DNA of 64,000 nucleotides from Panagrolaimus kolymaensis (GCA_028622995.1 JAJQJQ010000070.1:310001-374000); one strand, 5' to 3'. Counted from the stretch's first letter, positions 44,650 through 60,711 are shown. Numbers and translations are program-made. The notes: generated by a model from the sequence alone, not told the origin.

Positions 44650-46277
44650 ATGATGATTAGCTTGATGAAACTTGGAATTATAGCATTTTGCTTCCTTACT
44701 TTTACGATGGCAGAAGATGAAAAGAAATGTTCTCTTCAAAACATTGAATCAACGCTTCTCGAAGATTTAGAATCGGAAAGACCAAATATTACAAGTTATT
44801 GGTTGTTTGCTGTTTCAAATAACTGTTCAATTCAATTTTGGTCAAATAAAGAAGCAAAAAAGGGTTTCAATGTGTAAATTTTTTTTGTAGTGTAATTTTA
44901 GGATGAATAATAATAACTGAATTCACAGCACTCAAGATAACTCGTCAACACAATGTGAAACTGCTGAAATTAGTACATCATCTGGAAGAGAATCCGTCAA
45001 CATTCAAATATTTACAAAAAATAATCAAACTTTTGAAATTATGGCAAAAACTTTTAAACGTGAAAACTTATTAAATCTTAGTAAAGATGAATTTCAACTT
45101 GATTCAATTTTGAAAATGACAAACGATGATCTTAGGTTCAAGTTTTCTGTTGTTTACCTTTAGTTTATTTTATTATTTTAGCTTGGAACCCCTTTCTTGC
45201 TACCTTATGCCATCGACGAATCAATCTTTTACTGTTTGCATATTTTATAATTCAACTGAAAATGTCTTATTATCTGCCATTTATGATTCAAATGGAAAGT
45301 TTACAACATTTGTAAGTCGTTTACAATTTTTAGGCACCTTTGATAATTTTTTGTTTCTCTAATATTTTTTTTTGTATTTCCTGGCTTTAATCATTATCCT
45401 TTTTCAGAATCCTGTGCTTGATATTCTTAATCAAACTGAAACTCTTGCCTCCTTTTTCACCTCAAACTTTTCATCAGTATCATTTCATTTGGATGAATTT
45501 CATCAACAGCTATCTGTTTACCTCTCAAACGCGGAAGGAAAAGTTTTGATTCTTCAAAATAAGCATCTTGCTGAAACTTTTACTTTAATGTTTAAAAGCT
45601 TTGCAACAATGACGCTTCTGTTCAATGATCTCGTACCTATATCATCTTTTGAATCATTTTCAACTCGATTTGATGCTCTTACTTCCATGATTTGTTTTCC
45701 TAATATTTGCAAGTAAGAAGTTTTTTAAACTGCTGTTTTTTTAAATACATAATTATTTAGATGGTATGTGATCCCGATAGTAGCTAATTCGTCTTCGCAT
45801 ATATGTTTCAATGAAATCCAATGGAATCAAGAACCTTATTTCAAGAAGGTTGGACTCATTTTTAATGATTTTGAATGTAAGTTTGACTTTTTAAAATTTT
45901 ACCAAGCTAGAATTTGGAGAAAATTTGTTAATACTTTTCATCAAACCTTTACATTTCTTAAATTTTTAGATGAAATAAGCAAATGGGAATCAAGTGATTG
46001 GATTACAATTTTCAAATCGTATGGAAGCGTTTTTATTACCGGGTTGATTCTGACTGCTGCTTTTTTCTTGGTTATAGGAATAGCATATTGTTTTATTGTA
46101 ATAATAAAATGTGTAAAATCAGCATTTCGCCATGCTACTGCACATGAATTTCAATCAACATCCGAAACACGTGATCCTGAAATTTCAATGCATTCATCAA
46201 ATATTTCAAGAAGACAACAACAATATGTCACTCGTACCGTCGTCGTTGAACAAAATAATGAAGAAATTGGAAATTGA
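44650..46277 (+). CDS. Type I membrane glycoprotein, unknown
   Basis: The start ATG at 44650 opens a signal peptide (MMISLMKLGIIAFCFLTFTMA). Exons ~44650-44876, ~44929-45130, ~45182-45313, ~45408-45713, ~45761-45878 and ~45970-46277 join to an ectodomain of about 340 aa with many N-x-S/T sites (NITSYW, NCSIQF, NQSFTVC, NSTENV, NQTETL, NFSSVSF). One TM segment follows (YGSVFITGLILTAAFFLVIGIAYCFIVII), then a ~60 aa cytosolic tail rich in Ser, Arg and Gln (STSETRDPEISMHSSNISRR). Scattered Cys suggest disulfides. Nothing matches a domain I know; such proteins are common nematode surface or hypodermal proteins. Divergent from the gene at 42718-44434, sharing a ~215 bp promoter region. Confidence 0.65.
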
Positions 46278-46860
46278 CATTGTACTTTTAAACTCAAAGT
46301 TTTTTTGTCCTACGAAAAAACTTTCGAATAATCATATTTTTTGAATAATAATAAATAATAATGTTTTAATTTATGTAGATGTTTTTGATTTTTTTGATCG
46401 GTGTTCTGAAAAGTTTTTAGTAAACAAACAAAATTATAGTTGATTTTAAATTTTTAATGTATAATTTATTTTTGAAACTTCATTAGACCTTGTAACATAC
46501 ACACTGACGCAGTTTATCTGAATTCATTTTTAAGTATAAAAAAAAGCAGCCCTTGATTAATAGATTTTAAATGGTCGTGTATTTTTTAAATGAGATTTTT
46601 AATGTAGTTCGAATAAACTTGATTAATAAATTTATTATAATACTTAAAATAAAAAATATAAATTAATTAAACAGGAGAAACAATCCTATATTTTTTGCAT
46701 CAAAAAGATGAGATTCAAAGTTATTCAGTAAAAACTTCAAAGAATTTAACAAAAAAACGATGGCGGTTATCGGAAAGGCAAAATTTTAACGATATAAATT
46801 TTCAAAAAACGAAAATAAAAACCGGGATTTGTAAATTTTTATATCAATAAAATAAATATA
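46278..46860. other. Intergenic between convergent genes
   Basis: About 580 bp, AT-rich, between the 3' ends of the membrane glycoprotein and the calcium pump. It holds AATAAA-type poly(A) signals for both strands (for example near 46350). No other structure seen. Confidence 0.45.
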
Positions 46861-50325
<3,465 letters not shown>

Positions 50326-52194
50326 GATTTCCGTTAATAAAATGAATCCAATATAACAGCTTTGGCAAAACCAGATAAGTACTCAAGGAGCACCACCACC
50401 TGTAGAAAAACAGAAACCTTTTTTTTGTGGTCTTTACAAATTAAAACGATGCAAAATAAAAAGCGATTAAAAATGGAAAACGTCAACGGCCCTCCTTAAG
50501 CGTCATTAAAAAAAAGTCCGTGGAGACTTCCGCCTAAAATAAGCTAAAGTGATGGAATGAAAAGTCGACATTGAAAAGGCCTTCAAAGTTGGAGGAAAAA
50601 AACGTGAAGCAAAGGTTTTTTCCTCTTTGACAGATTAGATATGCCCCATGAATGGCAAAATAAAAAAAGTAAAAGCCTTGACTTTTATTACGCGCGACGT
50701 GAAGCTGTCTTCAGGCAGAAAAATGAAAGGCAAAACAAATAAAGCGTGAAGAAACTATAAAAATGGCAACAAAAAAATGACTAGAAAGGGATTAAATAAT
50801 AAAAAGGGGGTAAAGTTATTAAAAGTCTTCAGACAGTATACTTCAAAAACTAAAGAAAATGTTTATGAAATTTCAATTTAAAATTTCTAAAAATTACAAT
50901 AGCTTATTAGTTTTGGTAAAAGGGACAAATTTTGTGTTTCAAAATAATTAACAAAATTCATTAAAAGCTTCATCGCATAGCTGAATAACTTTTATGAAAG
51001 ACAAAGTAATCAAAAAATCTGTAAAAAATAATAATAAATAGTTTTCATTACATCATTTTAACTGACAACCTTTCCTCATCATTTTTACTCCTTCTTTTGG
51101 GTTTTTTTTTGATAAGAACCAAATAACCTTTTTAGTGGGCCTTTTTTAAATAAATTCAATAATAATTGCCATCGGCAACTTAGCAACGCCCATACTTTTT
51201 TTAAAAGCTTTTTAACACATTTTAAAAGTTTTTTCAACTTAAGCGAAGCTATTTCTTCGAAAGTTAACAAAAAATGGAGGAGAAAAAAAGAAAATTTTGG
51301 TGATTAATTCTATGTTAAAAGAAAAAACATTGGAACTTTAAAATGGTTATTCTTAAAAATGCGAAAAAGTCTGTTGAAGGGATAAGTATTTAAATAATGG
51401 CAACGACTTCTTCTTCTTTCATTATTTTTGAATCATCTTCCTTGCGCGAGAAAAGAATACAATTATCAATACAAAATGTTAAAAAGAAAAGAGAAAAATG
51501 CCACGTCAAAAACTGGCGGCGGCTGTGTTGAAGTATTAAAACCCCACATACATGTCTGTTTCTACTCAATGAGCTGCTTTTATTATATTATTTTTGCTTC
51601 GCCTTTTATTGTTTAAATATTGGAAAACAACAAAAAATAGTGATTATGCTTAAATTTAGTGAAACTATGATGTAAAATGTGAGAAAAAAAAGATCGAGTC
51701 AAAAATGAGAACACATCATAAAATTCAAAAGAGAGAAAGAGAAAAGAAAAACATCAAAAATCCTATGAATAATAAACAAGCTTACCTTTGAATTGTTTCT
51801 GAATAAGTTTGGGAAAATATGGTTAAAGCATATACAGAAATAATTTCTATAAATTAAAGTTGGTCAATCTAAGCGTTGGAAGTTAGGGCGGTGGTTGGAA
51901 AGTGCAAGTTTCTTTTCATTCGTCTTTGCATTGCTAGAAAAAAAATTCTCGCAAAGAAATGGATGAAAAACTTTTTTTTCAAAACAAAATATGTCATCTT
52001 TCAATATTTTTTAGCCAATTCAAATTTAAATATCTCTTTCAAAAAACGTTTGTGTTTTAATCATAAAAATATAAGATGATATAAATAATAAATAGTTTAT
52101 TCGATAAAGTTATAGATATACATAGAATACAAAAATGTCAACAAAGTTAAGAAAATATATAAAAAAAAGAGCTATGATAAGGTTACAAACATGT
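50326..52194. other. Intergenic upstream of the SPCA gene
   Basis: About 1.9 kb, AT-rich with purine runs. Likely promoter of the pump plus the 3' region of the CBM gene at the far end. Frames such as 51428-51616 have no coding character. Nothing else recognised. Confidence 0.4.
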
Positions 52195-52791
52195 TTAAAG
52201 ATGATTATTATGGCCGCCAATACCATCTGGAGATAACTTGTATTTATCAGAGGTAGTCCATACATCATTGACGATAAACTTGAACTGAAATATATAAAAA
52301 AAAGTTAGATTTATTTAGTTATATGGAATAAAAGATACTTACCACACAATCATTACTGTCGCTGGGATTATTGAATTTCAAATTATAAGTTCCTTTGGAT
52401 TCAGTGACATGATTCATTTGAGCAACTTTCCATCCGAACAAAGAAATTGCCACGAGAACATATTTGATTTCATCAGGATTTGGATCGACATATTCAAGCT
52501 CGATAGGATTTCCAGAACCAGCAGATAAATCAGAAGGAGTTAAAGTTGGTTGATGAAGAAATGATTCATAGTTAAGTTTAAATGGAATAGCTTCAACAGG
52601 CTTTGGTAGACGAACTTCATGGATGCTAACATCATCTTTAGGAATAGGCGATTCAAGCTTAAGATCAGTTTTTCGTTTGTTCAACTAAAAGACAAAGAAT
52701 AAAAAAAAGGTTATAAAAGCCAAAAAATGTTAAAACTTACACCAATTAAGTTGAGACAGCTTTGAAAAAATCGAACCATAACATTTCCCAT
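52195..52791 (-). CDS. AMPK-beta-like glycogen-binding (CBM48) protein, N-myristoylation-type start
   Basis: Three exons: 52791 to ~52741, ~52684-52341 and ~52287-52195, about 160 aa. The start MGNVMVRFF has the Gly2 context of an N-myristoylated protein, as in AMPK beta. After a basic linker (NKRKTDLKLESPIPKDD), the domain reads KYVLVAISLFGWKVAQMNHV, then YNLKFNNPSDSNDCVFKFIVNDVWTTSD and YKLSPDGIGGHNNHL. This follows the AMPK CBM pattern (G-x-F-x-x-W near the start, then C-x-F-K-F-I-V-D-x-x-W-x-x-x and a closing G-x-x-N-N). There is no C-terminal ASC region, so it is not a complete AMPK beta subunit but a CBM-only relative. It probably binds glycogen or membranes. The first Trp strand is degenerate (SLFGWK). 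Confidence 0.68.
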
Positions 52792-53372
52792 TTTAATTGA
52801 TTTTGCAGAGGTATCCAGATTTACGGGTTAATAAAAAGAAGAATAAAGATTGATGATGTTCTTTTGTTCAAGAAAAAGAAAATGCCAGCAGCACTTTTTT
52901 TTCAAATGGAGCGAAGGAGAAATCGGACGATTTGTGTGATGAGCGCGAGTCAAAAAGATTTTGTGTGAATAAGCGAGAAAAGAGAAGAAACAATTTTATT
53001 CATTTTTTATCAATCGAAATTGTGATTAAAAAGAAACAAAACAATATAAAAATTTGGCATAAGTGCTTTTTTTGCACGCTCTTATTATCTTCAAAATTTT
53101 TTTTACAGAGAGATAACTTTTTCCAATGCTAGTTGTTGAACCAGCCACCAACAGCTTTTATGGATGACGACGCACAAAAATCAAAGGCATTTTTTTAAAA
53201 CCTAATAGCTTTCTTTGAATATATATTTATAATTTGAGGAGTAATAAATTTCATTGGTAATAATAGGACTAAAATAATAAAAATAAAGAAGAAGATCATT
53301 CCAATGAAGCAACAACGGTTTTTGAAGGTATTTGTTTCAATTAACAAAAAAAGGCAGGAGAAGATGTTAACA
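52792..53372. other. Intergenic between the CBM and phosphatase genes
   Basis: About 580 bp of AT-rich DNA containing the promoter of the CBM gene. No repeat or RNA gene recognised. Confidence 0.4.
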
Positions 53373-55010
53373 TTAAAGAAGTTGATGATTCTCCGTTAAA
53401 GCACCACCAACAATTTCACGCATTCGAAATCTTTCTCGAATTGCTTGCCTCACATCATTTTCATTTAATAAGGATTCCAAAAATGGAATCAACTGAAGCA
53501 ATTCATCATCCGTTTGCTTTTGAAACCATGATTCGATGGGAATTCCATTATCAATATGATAAGCAAAAGCTTGAGGAGACTAAAATATTGTTTTTCAAAA
53601 AAAGAACCTAAACCTTATTAACTTACATTGTCAATGATAATAGTTCTTGAAAGCTCTCTGCCTAAAATGCTCAAATCTTTTACATAATTTCCATTTACTA
53701 AAATGCAATGTTCACGAAAGAGACGATGACGGAAATATCGACGTTGAGGATCAAGGATATTCTAAAATTTTATAATCGTTTATATTTAATTGAGACAAAT
53801 CGTTTAAAATTAAATAAAGAATGATGAAATTTTTTTTAAAACAAAAGTTTACATATCAAAGAAGAGCAATACTGTAGCTAATTTCGACGGTTTAAATAAT
53901 TAATTTCTATAGTCTAATAAATAAACTTTATCATTTCTCAACTCTTCTCCTATTCTCATAAGTTGATCACCACCTAATTTGTTAATAGCTGTTTTGTCAG
54001 AAAAAATCTGTTACTTTGTAATTATTGTTCAAAAAATTAGTTAAAGTTTTGATATTCATGCTCGAATAATAATAAAAAAAGTTGATCACCATTTTTTTAA
54101 ATAACCCAAAATCTGGGAATAACTTTTTAACAACAACAAAAAAACATTTTACATCTAATTTGACTATTATTAAAAGTAACCACAATCATAATGTAATTAA
54201 TCTTATTTAAAAAAAATCAAAAATTTAATAATTTAATTGTTATTAGTTGCGATTATTATATTCTTTTAAAAACCTCGATTTCTAATAATTTTTTTAAGAA
54301 AGGCAAGCCACAAAGCAACACAGTAATAACATCGCTATATAAAAATTTTACTATAATTTTTTATACTACATATGTTAGACTTACAAGTAATTTATCTGCA
54401 TATATTCTTTTAGACGCAGTAAATAAAATAAGTTCAAAATTTGTACAAAGTCTTTGAAGGAATTCTTCCAAATGTGGGCGAAGACGTACAGCAATTTGAT
54501 AAATTTCACCTTGAAATTTTACATGAAATCGATGTGAAGCATCAGGAAAATCTTCAAGACTACAATGGCATAAAGTTTCATCCAAATCCACAGCTAATGT
54601 ATATTTGGGAGTTCGACGAGTTCGCAATGGCAAAGCCGGTGAACGAAATCGATATTCAAGAGGTATGGGTGGCATATTTTGTAACAATATTAATCTACAA
54701 TAAATTTAATGTAATTGAAAATTAAAATCATTTTTTTTATCTCACTGGTCAATATCAATTTGTGGCAATCCATCTGGGTCAATATTTTCAGCTTCAACCG
54801 AATAAATAAGATCTGCAACATCTTCAAGTTCAGATGATTCATCAGACGATGAAGTTAATGATCGCTCCGAATATGGTAGCACCAATGTCATCTCTATGGA
54901 ATCATGTACAGGGCTCAAAGGTGTCAGATGTTCGACGCCTAATGAGTTGAGATCCTCGATGAATGGTTCACTCGTTTGCGACGTCTTTGCGAAATTTTCT
55001 TAAAAGTACG
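53373..55010 (-). CDS. CTD small phosphatase-like protein (CTDSPL2/SCP4 type)
   Basis: Exons read from ~55010 (5' end not resolved) through ~54745, ~54700-54386, ~53763-53627 and ~53580-53373. The N-terminal part is acidic and Ser-rich ([37 protein letters not shown]). The FCP1-type catalytic domain begins [19 protein letters not shown] with the D-x-D-x-T/V motif (both Asp present). It continues [71 protein letters not shown] and [19 protein letters not shown]. The order matches CTDSPL2, and [13 protein letters not shown] is its typical insert. It dephosphorylates Ser in the RNA polymerase II CTD or SMAD linkers, in the nucleus. A ~620 bp intron splits the domain. The first exon with the start codon was not found with confidence. 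Confidence 0.85.
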
Positions 55011-55795
55011 CGATTGAATCGATGAGAAAAAAAAAAGAAGAAAGGAATAAAGATTTAAGTCACGCGCCTCGTAAATCATAAAGAAAATAAGTTCAAAAAA
55101 TGCCGATAGTATATTATTATAAAGCATGCTTTTTCAGTCTTGGTGTCAATTGAAACAGCTATTATTTTGCCGCTTTCAAAAGATTTTTTTTTGCAAAAAA
55201 AATCGACTCGCACACTCTGCCAGTTCTAAGCAACCAGCCAAACATGAATAGGCTAAAAAAAAAGAGGAGAAAGGGTTTGTCCTTTCATTTTTATAGCCAG
55301 CTCCCTCTCGCTGCTACTTCAGAGAAGGACGCACTCCTCGTATAACAAAAAAAAAAATAGCAGCAAAAATGAACCACTACTGGCTGACTGCCAGAAGTCG
55401 CTGCTGCCTATGTTGTGTTGCAAAAAATAAAAAGACCGCCTTTAGTTTAAAACAAAAAAGCAAAACATGGATTTCACTGACCAAAAAGAAGTTGTGAAAA
55501 AAAAGCTCCATTGAATCCATTATCAGTATGGGTGAACTTTTAGAAAATGAAATCAAAAACAGAAGAAGAAAAAACGGTATAAAATTGGAAAGAAAATTTT
55601 AATCAATAATTTCATAAAATCAATGTGTGGAGTAAAAGAGAATTAAAAAAGCATAAAATACATGGAGTATCTTTATGTAGAATATATGAATTTATACTTG
55701 TAGAAAATCATAGTATACATAATTATTACTGTACCGATTTGTTGAGAAATAAATAAACTGTAATTTTTTCAAAAATATCTTTAATGTTGCTTTCT
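55011..55795. other. Intergenic upstream of the phosphatase, up to the second mobile block
   Basis: About 780 bp. Includes a moderately GC-richer stretch near 55300-55440 that may be promoter for the phosphatase. No coding frame supported. Ends at the target duplication TTGCTTTCT (55787-55795). Confidence 0.4.
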
Positions 55796-55976
55796 GGCTT
55801 TTGTGAAAGTTCGCGACGTCGCGAAGTCGCGATGTTTATTTTCGCTTCGAGACCATAAAAAAATTGTGCAAGTTCGCGATATTTTCTTTTTTTAGCTTTT
55901 CAACTAATTTTTATTCAAATTTTATTTATATTTTTATTACAAATGTCACATATTTAAAGTAACAAATACTAAAAAA
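55796..55976 (+). repeat. Left terminal inverted repeat of MULE-like copy 2
   Basis: Begins GGCTTTTGTGAAAGT, followed by TCGCGA/TCGCGAC-type units three times within 40 bp. AAGTTCGCGAT recurs ~75 bp in. The layout of tip, GC-unit array and one later repeat is the same as in copy 1, with different GC units. Confidence 0.88.
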
Positions 55977-56169
55977 TTTAAAAAGCGCATTGTAAAAATT
56001 TAAAAGGTTTATATAAGTACTTCTTAAACAAGAAAAGACTTATTAACTCTTGGAAATGGTTGACTATGGAAAGTGTTAACTGCAGGGCGATGTAGTCGAA
56101 TTGGTTGACAAAAAAATATAAAGTACATTAATGTTTGTAATAAATTAAAATCTTTATAACTGCCACTTA

Positions 56170-56600
56170 AAAAAGAAAAAACTCACTAGTTCTTGGAGAT
56201 AGTTGCTGGAATAATGGCTTTGCTGGAAGTAAGGGTTGGAGCTTCTTTTGAAGTTCCGCAAGCATTTTTTCTACTTACTACTATTAATTATTTTTTTTCA
56301 AATATAAAGCATAATTTCGATTGTTACCAAATTTACTTTTGTGTTGTTTTAAGCAATAATTATTTTTAATAAATGTCTGGCAATGTAGGTTTGACTTTCT
56401 TTTGCTAGTTAGCATCATTCCCAAATTCAAGATGTATTTGAATTAAATATTCTGGACTTGGCGGTGGTAAAACCCAATCATCCATTAGTGATAAATCAAT
56501 CAATGGTTTTTAATGAATTGGAAAGGATGTAATTAAACTTTCCAAAATTTCAACAGTTTCTTCACATTTGGAAGTTCATTAGGTTCACCATCCCAACTAC
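56170..56600 (-). pseudogene. C-terminal-like coding remnant of the element protein, copy 2
   Basis: On the minus strand a frame reads CEETVEILESLITSFPIH, one stop, then SLMDDWVLPPPSPEYLIQIH and LEFGNDAN, and later KNACGTSKEAPTLTSS and AIIPATISKN before a stop. A parallel version exists in copy 1 (KNTCGTAKEAPTITSS ... AIIPETISKN near 29640-29740). Conservation of this reading between copies is the evidence that the minus strand is the coding one here. Function unknown. Confidence 0.45.
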
Positions 56601-56883
56601 ATTCAATCAATCATGTGGATGTAGTGGAAATTAAAGCTATGTTTCTGGACGTTTATTTTTCATTGCTGTTTGCCAAAGGATTTTATACCCATACTGGATG
56701 CATCGCGATTATGTGCCTTATTATTTCACCTTCGAAACACAATCATAATGGATTGAGCTTTATTTCAAAACGGCTATTTTTAGGATTTGATGCTTGCGTT
56801 TTTGGTGCTTTTAGTTTATGTTTATTTCATAGAAATTAGTAGCCAAATAAGTTATTCTAATATGCCTTAAAATCAAAAATAAA

Positions 56884-58060
56884 TTAACGGAGTCCATTGT
56901 TATCCACAAAGCAAGCATTGAAAAATAAATATGACATGCCACAATAACAACAACAACTCTTTTCATTATTAAAATTTATTTCAATGTCATTTATATCCTT
57001 TTTTGGATTTCCAAATTCATCAACCATTGTGATAGCATCAGAACAAAATTCACGTAAATATCGAAGTTCTCCGTAAAAAGAAGAACTTGGCAAAACTTTT
57101 ATACTTCCAGGCATTTTATCATCTTTAGCTGCTTTTTTTATCTAATCTTTCTTGTAAGTCAGTGTAATTTGCAGATCTAATTTTATTTTGATTAAATCTC
57201 AAATAATTCAATCGGTCACTTTCGGTTTTTGCCCATGAATCACACATATGTTGAAAAAACAGTTTTCCTCCATTATGCAAAGGATTAAAGCCATTAGATT
57301 TTTCATCTCTGACATGATATTTATAAGCATGATATTCACGCTCAGTTAATTTTTTTGAATTTAAATCATCTTGATTTTTTCTTTTTCCATATTCAAAAAA
57401 TTCTCTTGTTCCAGATGGGTAAAATAAAGGATAAACTAAAGGTTCAGTTCGACTATCACCATCTTTCAAAAATTCATTTTGGAATTCACCATCATTATTT
57501 CTTTTTAAAATAACAATATCTTCTTTTGGTATTTCACCATTTGGACCTGGTTTATAAACCATTGCAACTTCAGAAGCAACAACTGCATCATAATTCCTTT
57601 TTGCATTAGCTTTATCTTCCCTCATAGCTTTATCAATCATTCCCATAAAATTTTCATCCAAATTCGCTTCCAAATTGGTAGGAGCATTCATTCTTTTTTT
57701 ATTGCTTCATGACTGTCAAGAATATAAAGTTGATCGTCAAATGCATTGGCTTTGTTACTTGAATAAAAAATTCGATTCATTATGTGCAAAACTCTTCCTT
57801 GATGTATTAATGCTAGTATGTATGGTAACATGTTTTGGATGCATCTGTGCAAACAATGGCTCGTGTTATAATTACGAATATTAGTATGTAAGTTTTAAAC
57901 TAAGCTTTTATCTATTATACTAGCTTCTTCATAAACATTTATAAATCTTTGGGATAATCATCAACTGATGAATCAAGAATTCTTTTACATAGTCGACAAC
58001 ATAAATTACAGATTCCATCTGGTTGCCGTTTTTCTTGTTTAAAATATTCGGCTTTACTAA
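56884..58060 (-). pseudogene. Decayed Helitron Rep N-terminal region, copy 2
   Basis: Minus strand, from 58060 leftward: AEYFKQEKRQPDGICNLCCRLCKRIL (C-x2-CC motif); a stretch equal to copy 1's ILALK region; LEANLDENFMGMIDKAMRED; VYKPGPNGEIPKEDIVILKR; TEPLVYPLFYPSG; LTEREYHAYKYHVRDEKSNG; NGGKLFFQHMCDSWAKTESD; RLNYLRFNQNKIRSANYTDL. After a one-base shift in an A-run it continues MPGSIKVLPSSSFYGELRYLREFC and AITMVDEFGNP. All blocks follow the Helitron_like_N order up to the GxPDxFxTxT site, where the match ends and unrelated sequence (KKDINDIEINFNNEKSCCCYCG) begins. No HUH motif. Confidence 0.78.
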
Positions 58061-58647
58061 TGAATACAAATTTAATCCTTTCTCGTAATAAATAAGATTA
58101 ACATTTTTTAAAACAAGCTCCAGCTCTTTTCACAATATGTTTTATAATTTAAGGCACACATCGCCTTTTATATTTAACTTTATCCAAAGCTTGTTAGGGT
58201 TCAATTTTTGTAATTTCTTTAAGTCTGCTATGCGCTATCCCATCTTTCACGTTTTTCTCCATTTGTTTCATTTTCACGACGAAGCCGCATCATCACAGCA
58301 TTTTGATGTTTAAGATTATTTTTTGTTCTTTAAAATAAACTTTGTTTCGTGAGCTTAAACAATTCATTACTTCTATTATTATTTTCAGGTGCTAATAATA
58401 ATCGTTTTTCCTTGCTACTTCTCGGTTTCATAGCATTTCATTCAATTTTACCGCTGCATTCATTTTTGATTAGTTGCAATCATTTTTTTATTTCAAATTA
58501 TCTGTCATACTACTGATTTTTTTTATAAGCATAAGACTTCCAAGTTTCTACAGAGTCTTTTTTATATCGACCCTCTTTTTCAAAATCTTTATTATCAATA
58601 TCCATTGGTTTATTTTCAGCATCAGTTGCAATGGTTTGAGTATTTTG

Positions 58648-58947
58648 CTAATTTAAGTCTTGTTCAGTTTTAATCATTTCTGATGTTACAATTATGTTAT
58701 GTTCATGGCGCTTTCTTTTATTAGTTTTTCTAACTGACGTTGCATTGGCAGTATTGAGGTTTATATTAAAATCTTCAATAACGAAACTTTCTTTGATATC
58801 GTCAGGACGAATTATAATCGTAGAAATATAATAATTATAAATATTTCCTTCCCATGTAACAATTTCTAAATCTTCGATATTGAAACTTTTTTCATTAAAA
58901 ATTTTTTCTGTGATGATACAAATTAATTGTCGACAATTACCAATCAT
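58648..58947 (-). pseudogene. Linker region of the element protein, copy 2
   Basis: A 99-codon minus-strand frame (IEDLEIVTWEGNIYNYY; IIIRPDDIKESFVIED; KTNKRKRHEHNIIV) with a nuclear-localisation-like KRKRH. The matching region in copy 1 (about 33500-33730) is similar at the DNA level. It lies between the Ulp1-like and Rep-like segments, so it was probably one long polyprotein or two adjacent genes. Confidence 0.45.
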
Positions 58948-59566
58948 TTTGTTTTTTAAATGAGCTATATGGTGCCTTCACCTGTTAATAAACGACAAAG
59001 AAATAATAACTTTTCAGATTAAGGATTAAGAAGATTTGAGAGTATGTACAATAGTACTTACATATTTTTGCACTTTTTGTTAAAATGGCTAAAACCAAGT
59101 GTTGCTGACTTATGTTTACGGGAATAATAGATTTTTCTTAAGTTTCACTGTATTAATTAGTAATCATGGAGCTTCATTTCTCACTGGACCTTATTCTAAA
59201 TCTTTAGCTCCACCATTCGAAGGATCTCAATTCTGTGAAATGAAATCCCAAACAAATTCCGCTTACTAAGAGTCTATCATCATGGCCATCGATAACATCT
59301 CTGTTCATAATAATATCAATTGTTTCATCATTAATCTATTGATTATTTTTTACTTTGCTAATTGCATATAATGTCATTGGTACTTTATCTTGCTCAACTC
59401 TAATTTCAGCAATCACATTATCATCGCAGTTTTTATTTTTTTAATTTGTATTAAATATATCTAAATACTCTATTGAATCTACAAAATCACTTGAGTGTTG
59501 ATCGATTTATGGCCAATCATTTAAGATTCCATCAAAAGCGAGGAGAATTACTTGAACTCAAGCTCT

Positions 59567-59884
59567 TTATTTAAGTGCATGGAATGCCACAAAAAACCTA
59601 TTTTCACCGTTAAAACATATTTCTTCTGCCATGCGACAAATGTGAACTTCATATCCATTAAGCTGTAAATTTACAGTATCATATTTGTGTTCATATTCGA
59701 AACGCATATTCACATAAGCTTCAACAATCATTTTTAAGTGTTCATAAACTGGCGCAAAATTCCAATGCAAGCTATCATAAACTTTTATAGTAACAAGTTT
59801 TAAAAGTATTAAATACCAATATCTCTTTTCGCATACTGGAACCATAACTATTTGAAAGTCGAGCTTGAAAACTCTTAAAGACAA
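59567..59884 (-). pseudogene. Ulp1/C48-like cysteine protease remnant, copy 2
   Basis: Homologous to 34027-34476 of copy 1: IVMVPVCEKRYWYLILL, VYDSLHWNFAPVYEHLKMIV, VNLQLNGYEVHICRMAEEI. The N-C-D residues around the expected catalytic Cys are missing here, so this copy cannot be an active protease. Catalytic His position is Tyr in both copies. Confidence 0.5.
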
Positions 59885-60232
59885 AAATGGATTAAATTAA
59901 GGCTAAGTTAATAAGAAAGCACAATAAAATTGTGGCAAAACATTGGCTTTTCTGATGCCTTTCATTGATACATGTTCTGCATAAGCATTTTTTTTATTCC
60001 TTTCATTCTCCTTGAAAAGAGCTACCTTTAATTGGTAAAAAGAAAAAAATAATGAGTGAATGGAAAGTAAGTAAAAACTATTCCACATTGGTCGTATTGT
60101 TTGCACCAACAAAATAATATTATTAGCCACACTTAAATTTTTCAAGAGAAAAAATTGGTTTAAAATCATTATTTTTTTTGGTTTGGAAAAAAGGATCTGA
60201 CGAAAAGAGTAAAAAAGCGCAATATTTTTTTT

Positions 60233-60592
60233 TTGACGTCTCAGTTCAAAAAAGCTCATTCAAAGACAAATTTGTCTTGTAAAAAAAAATTAAAGTTCAA
60301 GAGACAGTGTAAGTCGGCGAAAAGGAAAAAGAAAAGGCGCCATGTGATTTCAATAAATTGTCCCTTTCTCTTCCTTGGGAAGCAATCATTAATAAGTAAA
60401 CCAGAATTGAGCTTTGAAACCATTGTCGAAAAAGAAAGTTTTTCGATTTCAGTAAGTCATTAATTTTCTAAAAACCAAGTTATAAATTTTATTTTAGAAT
60501 CACTACGAAATCCCGGGTGATCAAAATCATGGTTCACAATTAGATGGTGCAAGTGAAGATTATGCAAACCAAAACCAAGGTTATTATCACTG
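60233..60592 (+). pseudogene. Spliced gene fragment near the right arm of copy 2
   Basis: A plus-strand frame ends KPELSFETIVEKESFSIS at a GTAAGT donor. An intron of ~60 bp with a TTTTATTTTAG acceptor follows, and the next exon reads in phase NHYEIPGDQNHGSQLDGASE then DYANQNQGYYH and a stop. A correct intron inside a DNA transposon suggests genomic capture of a host gene end. The upstream part is Lys-rich and may not be coding. Source gene unknown. Confidence 0.45.
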
Positions 60593-60711
60593 ATTTTAAG
60601 CGTAAACTAATGTTGACAACTTGAGCTTTTTTATCTACTTCTTTTTAAAAATTGTTATATCAATAAAGGGTAGAACAAACGATAATCAAAAATTTCCTAA
60701 CAAATAAGTCA

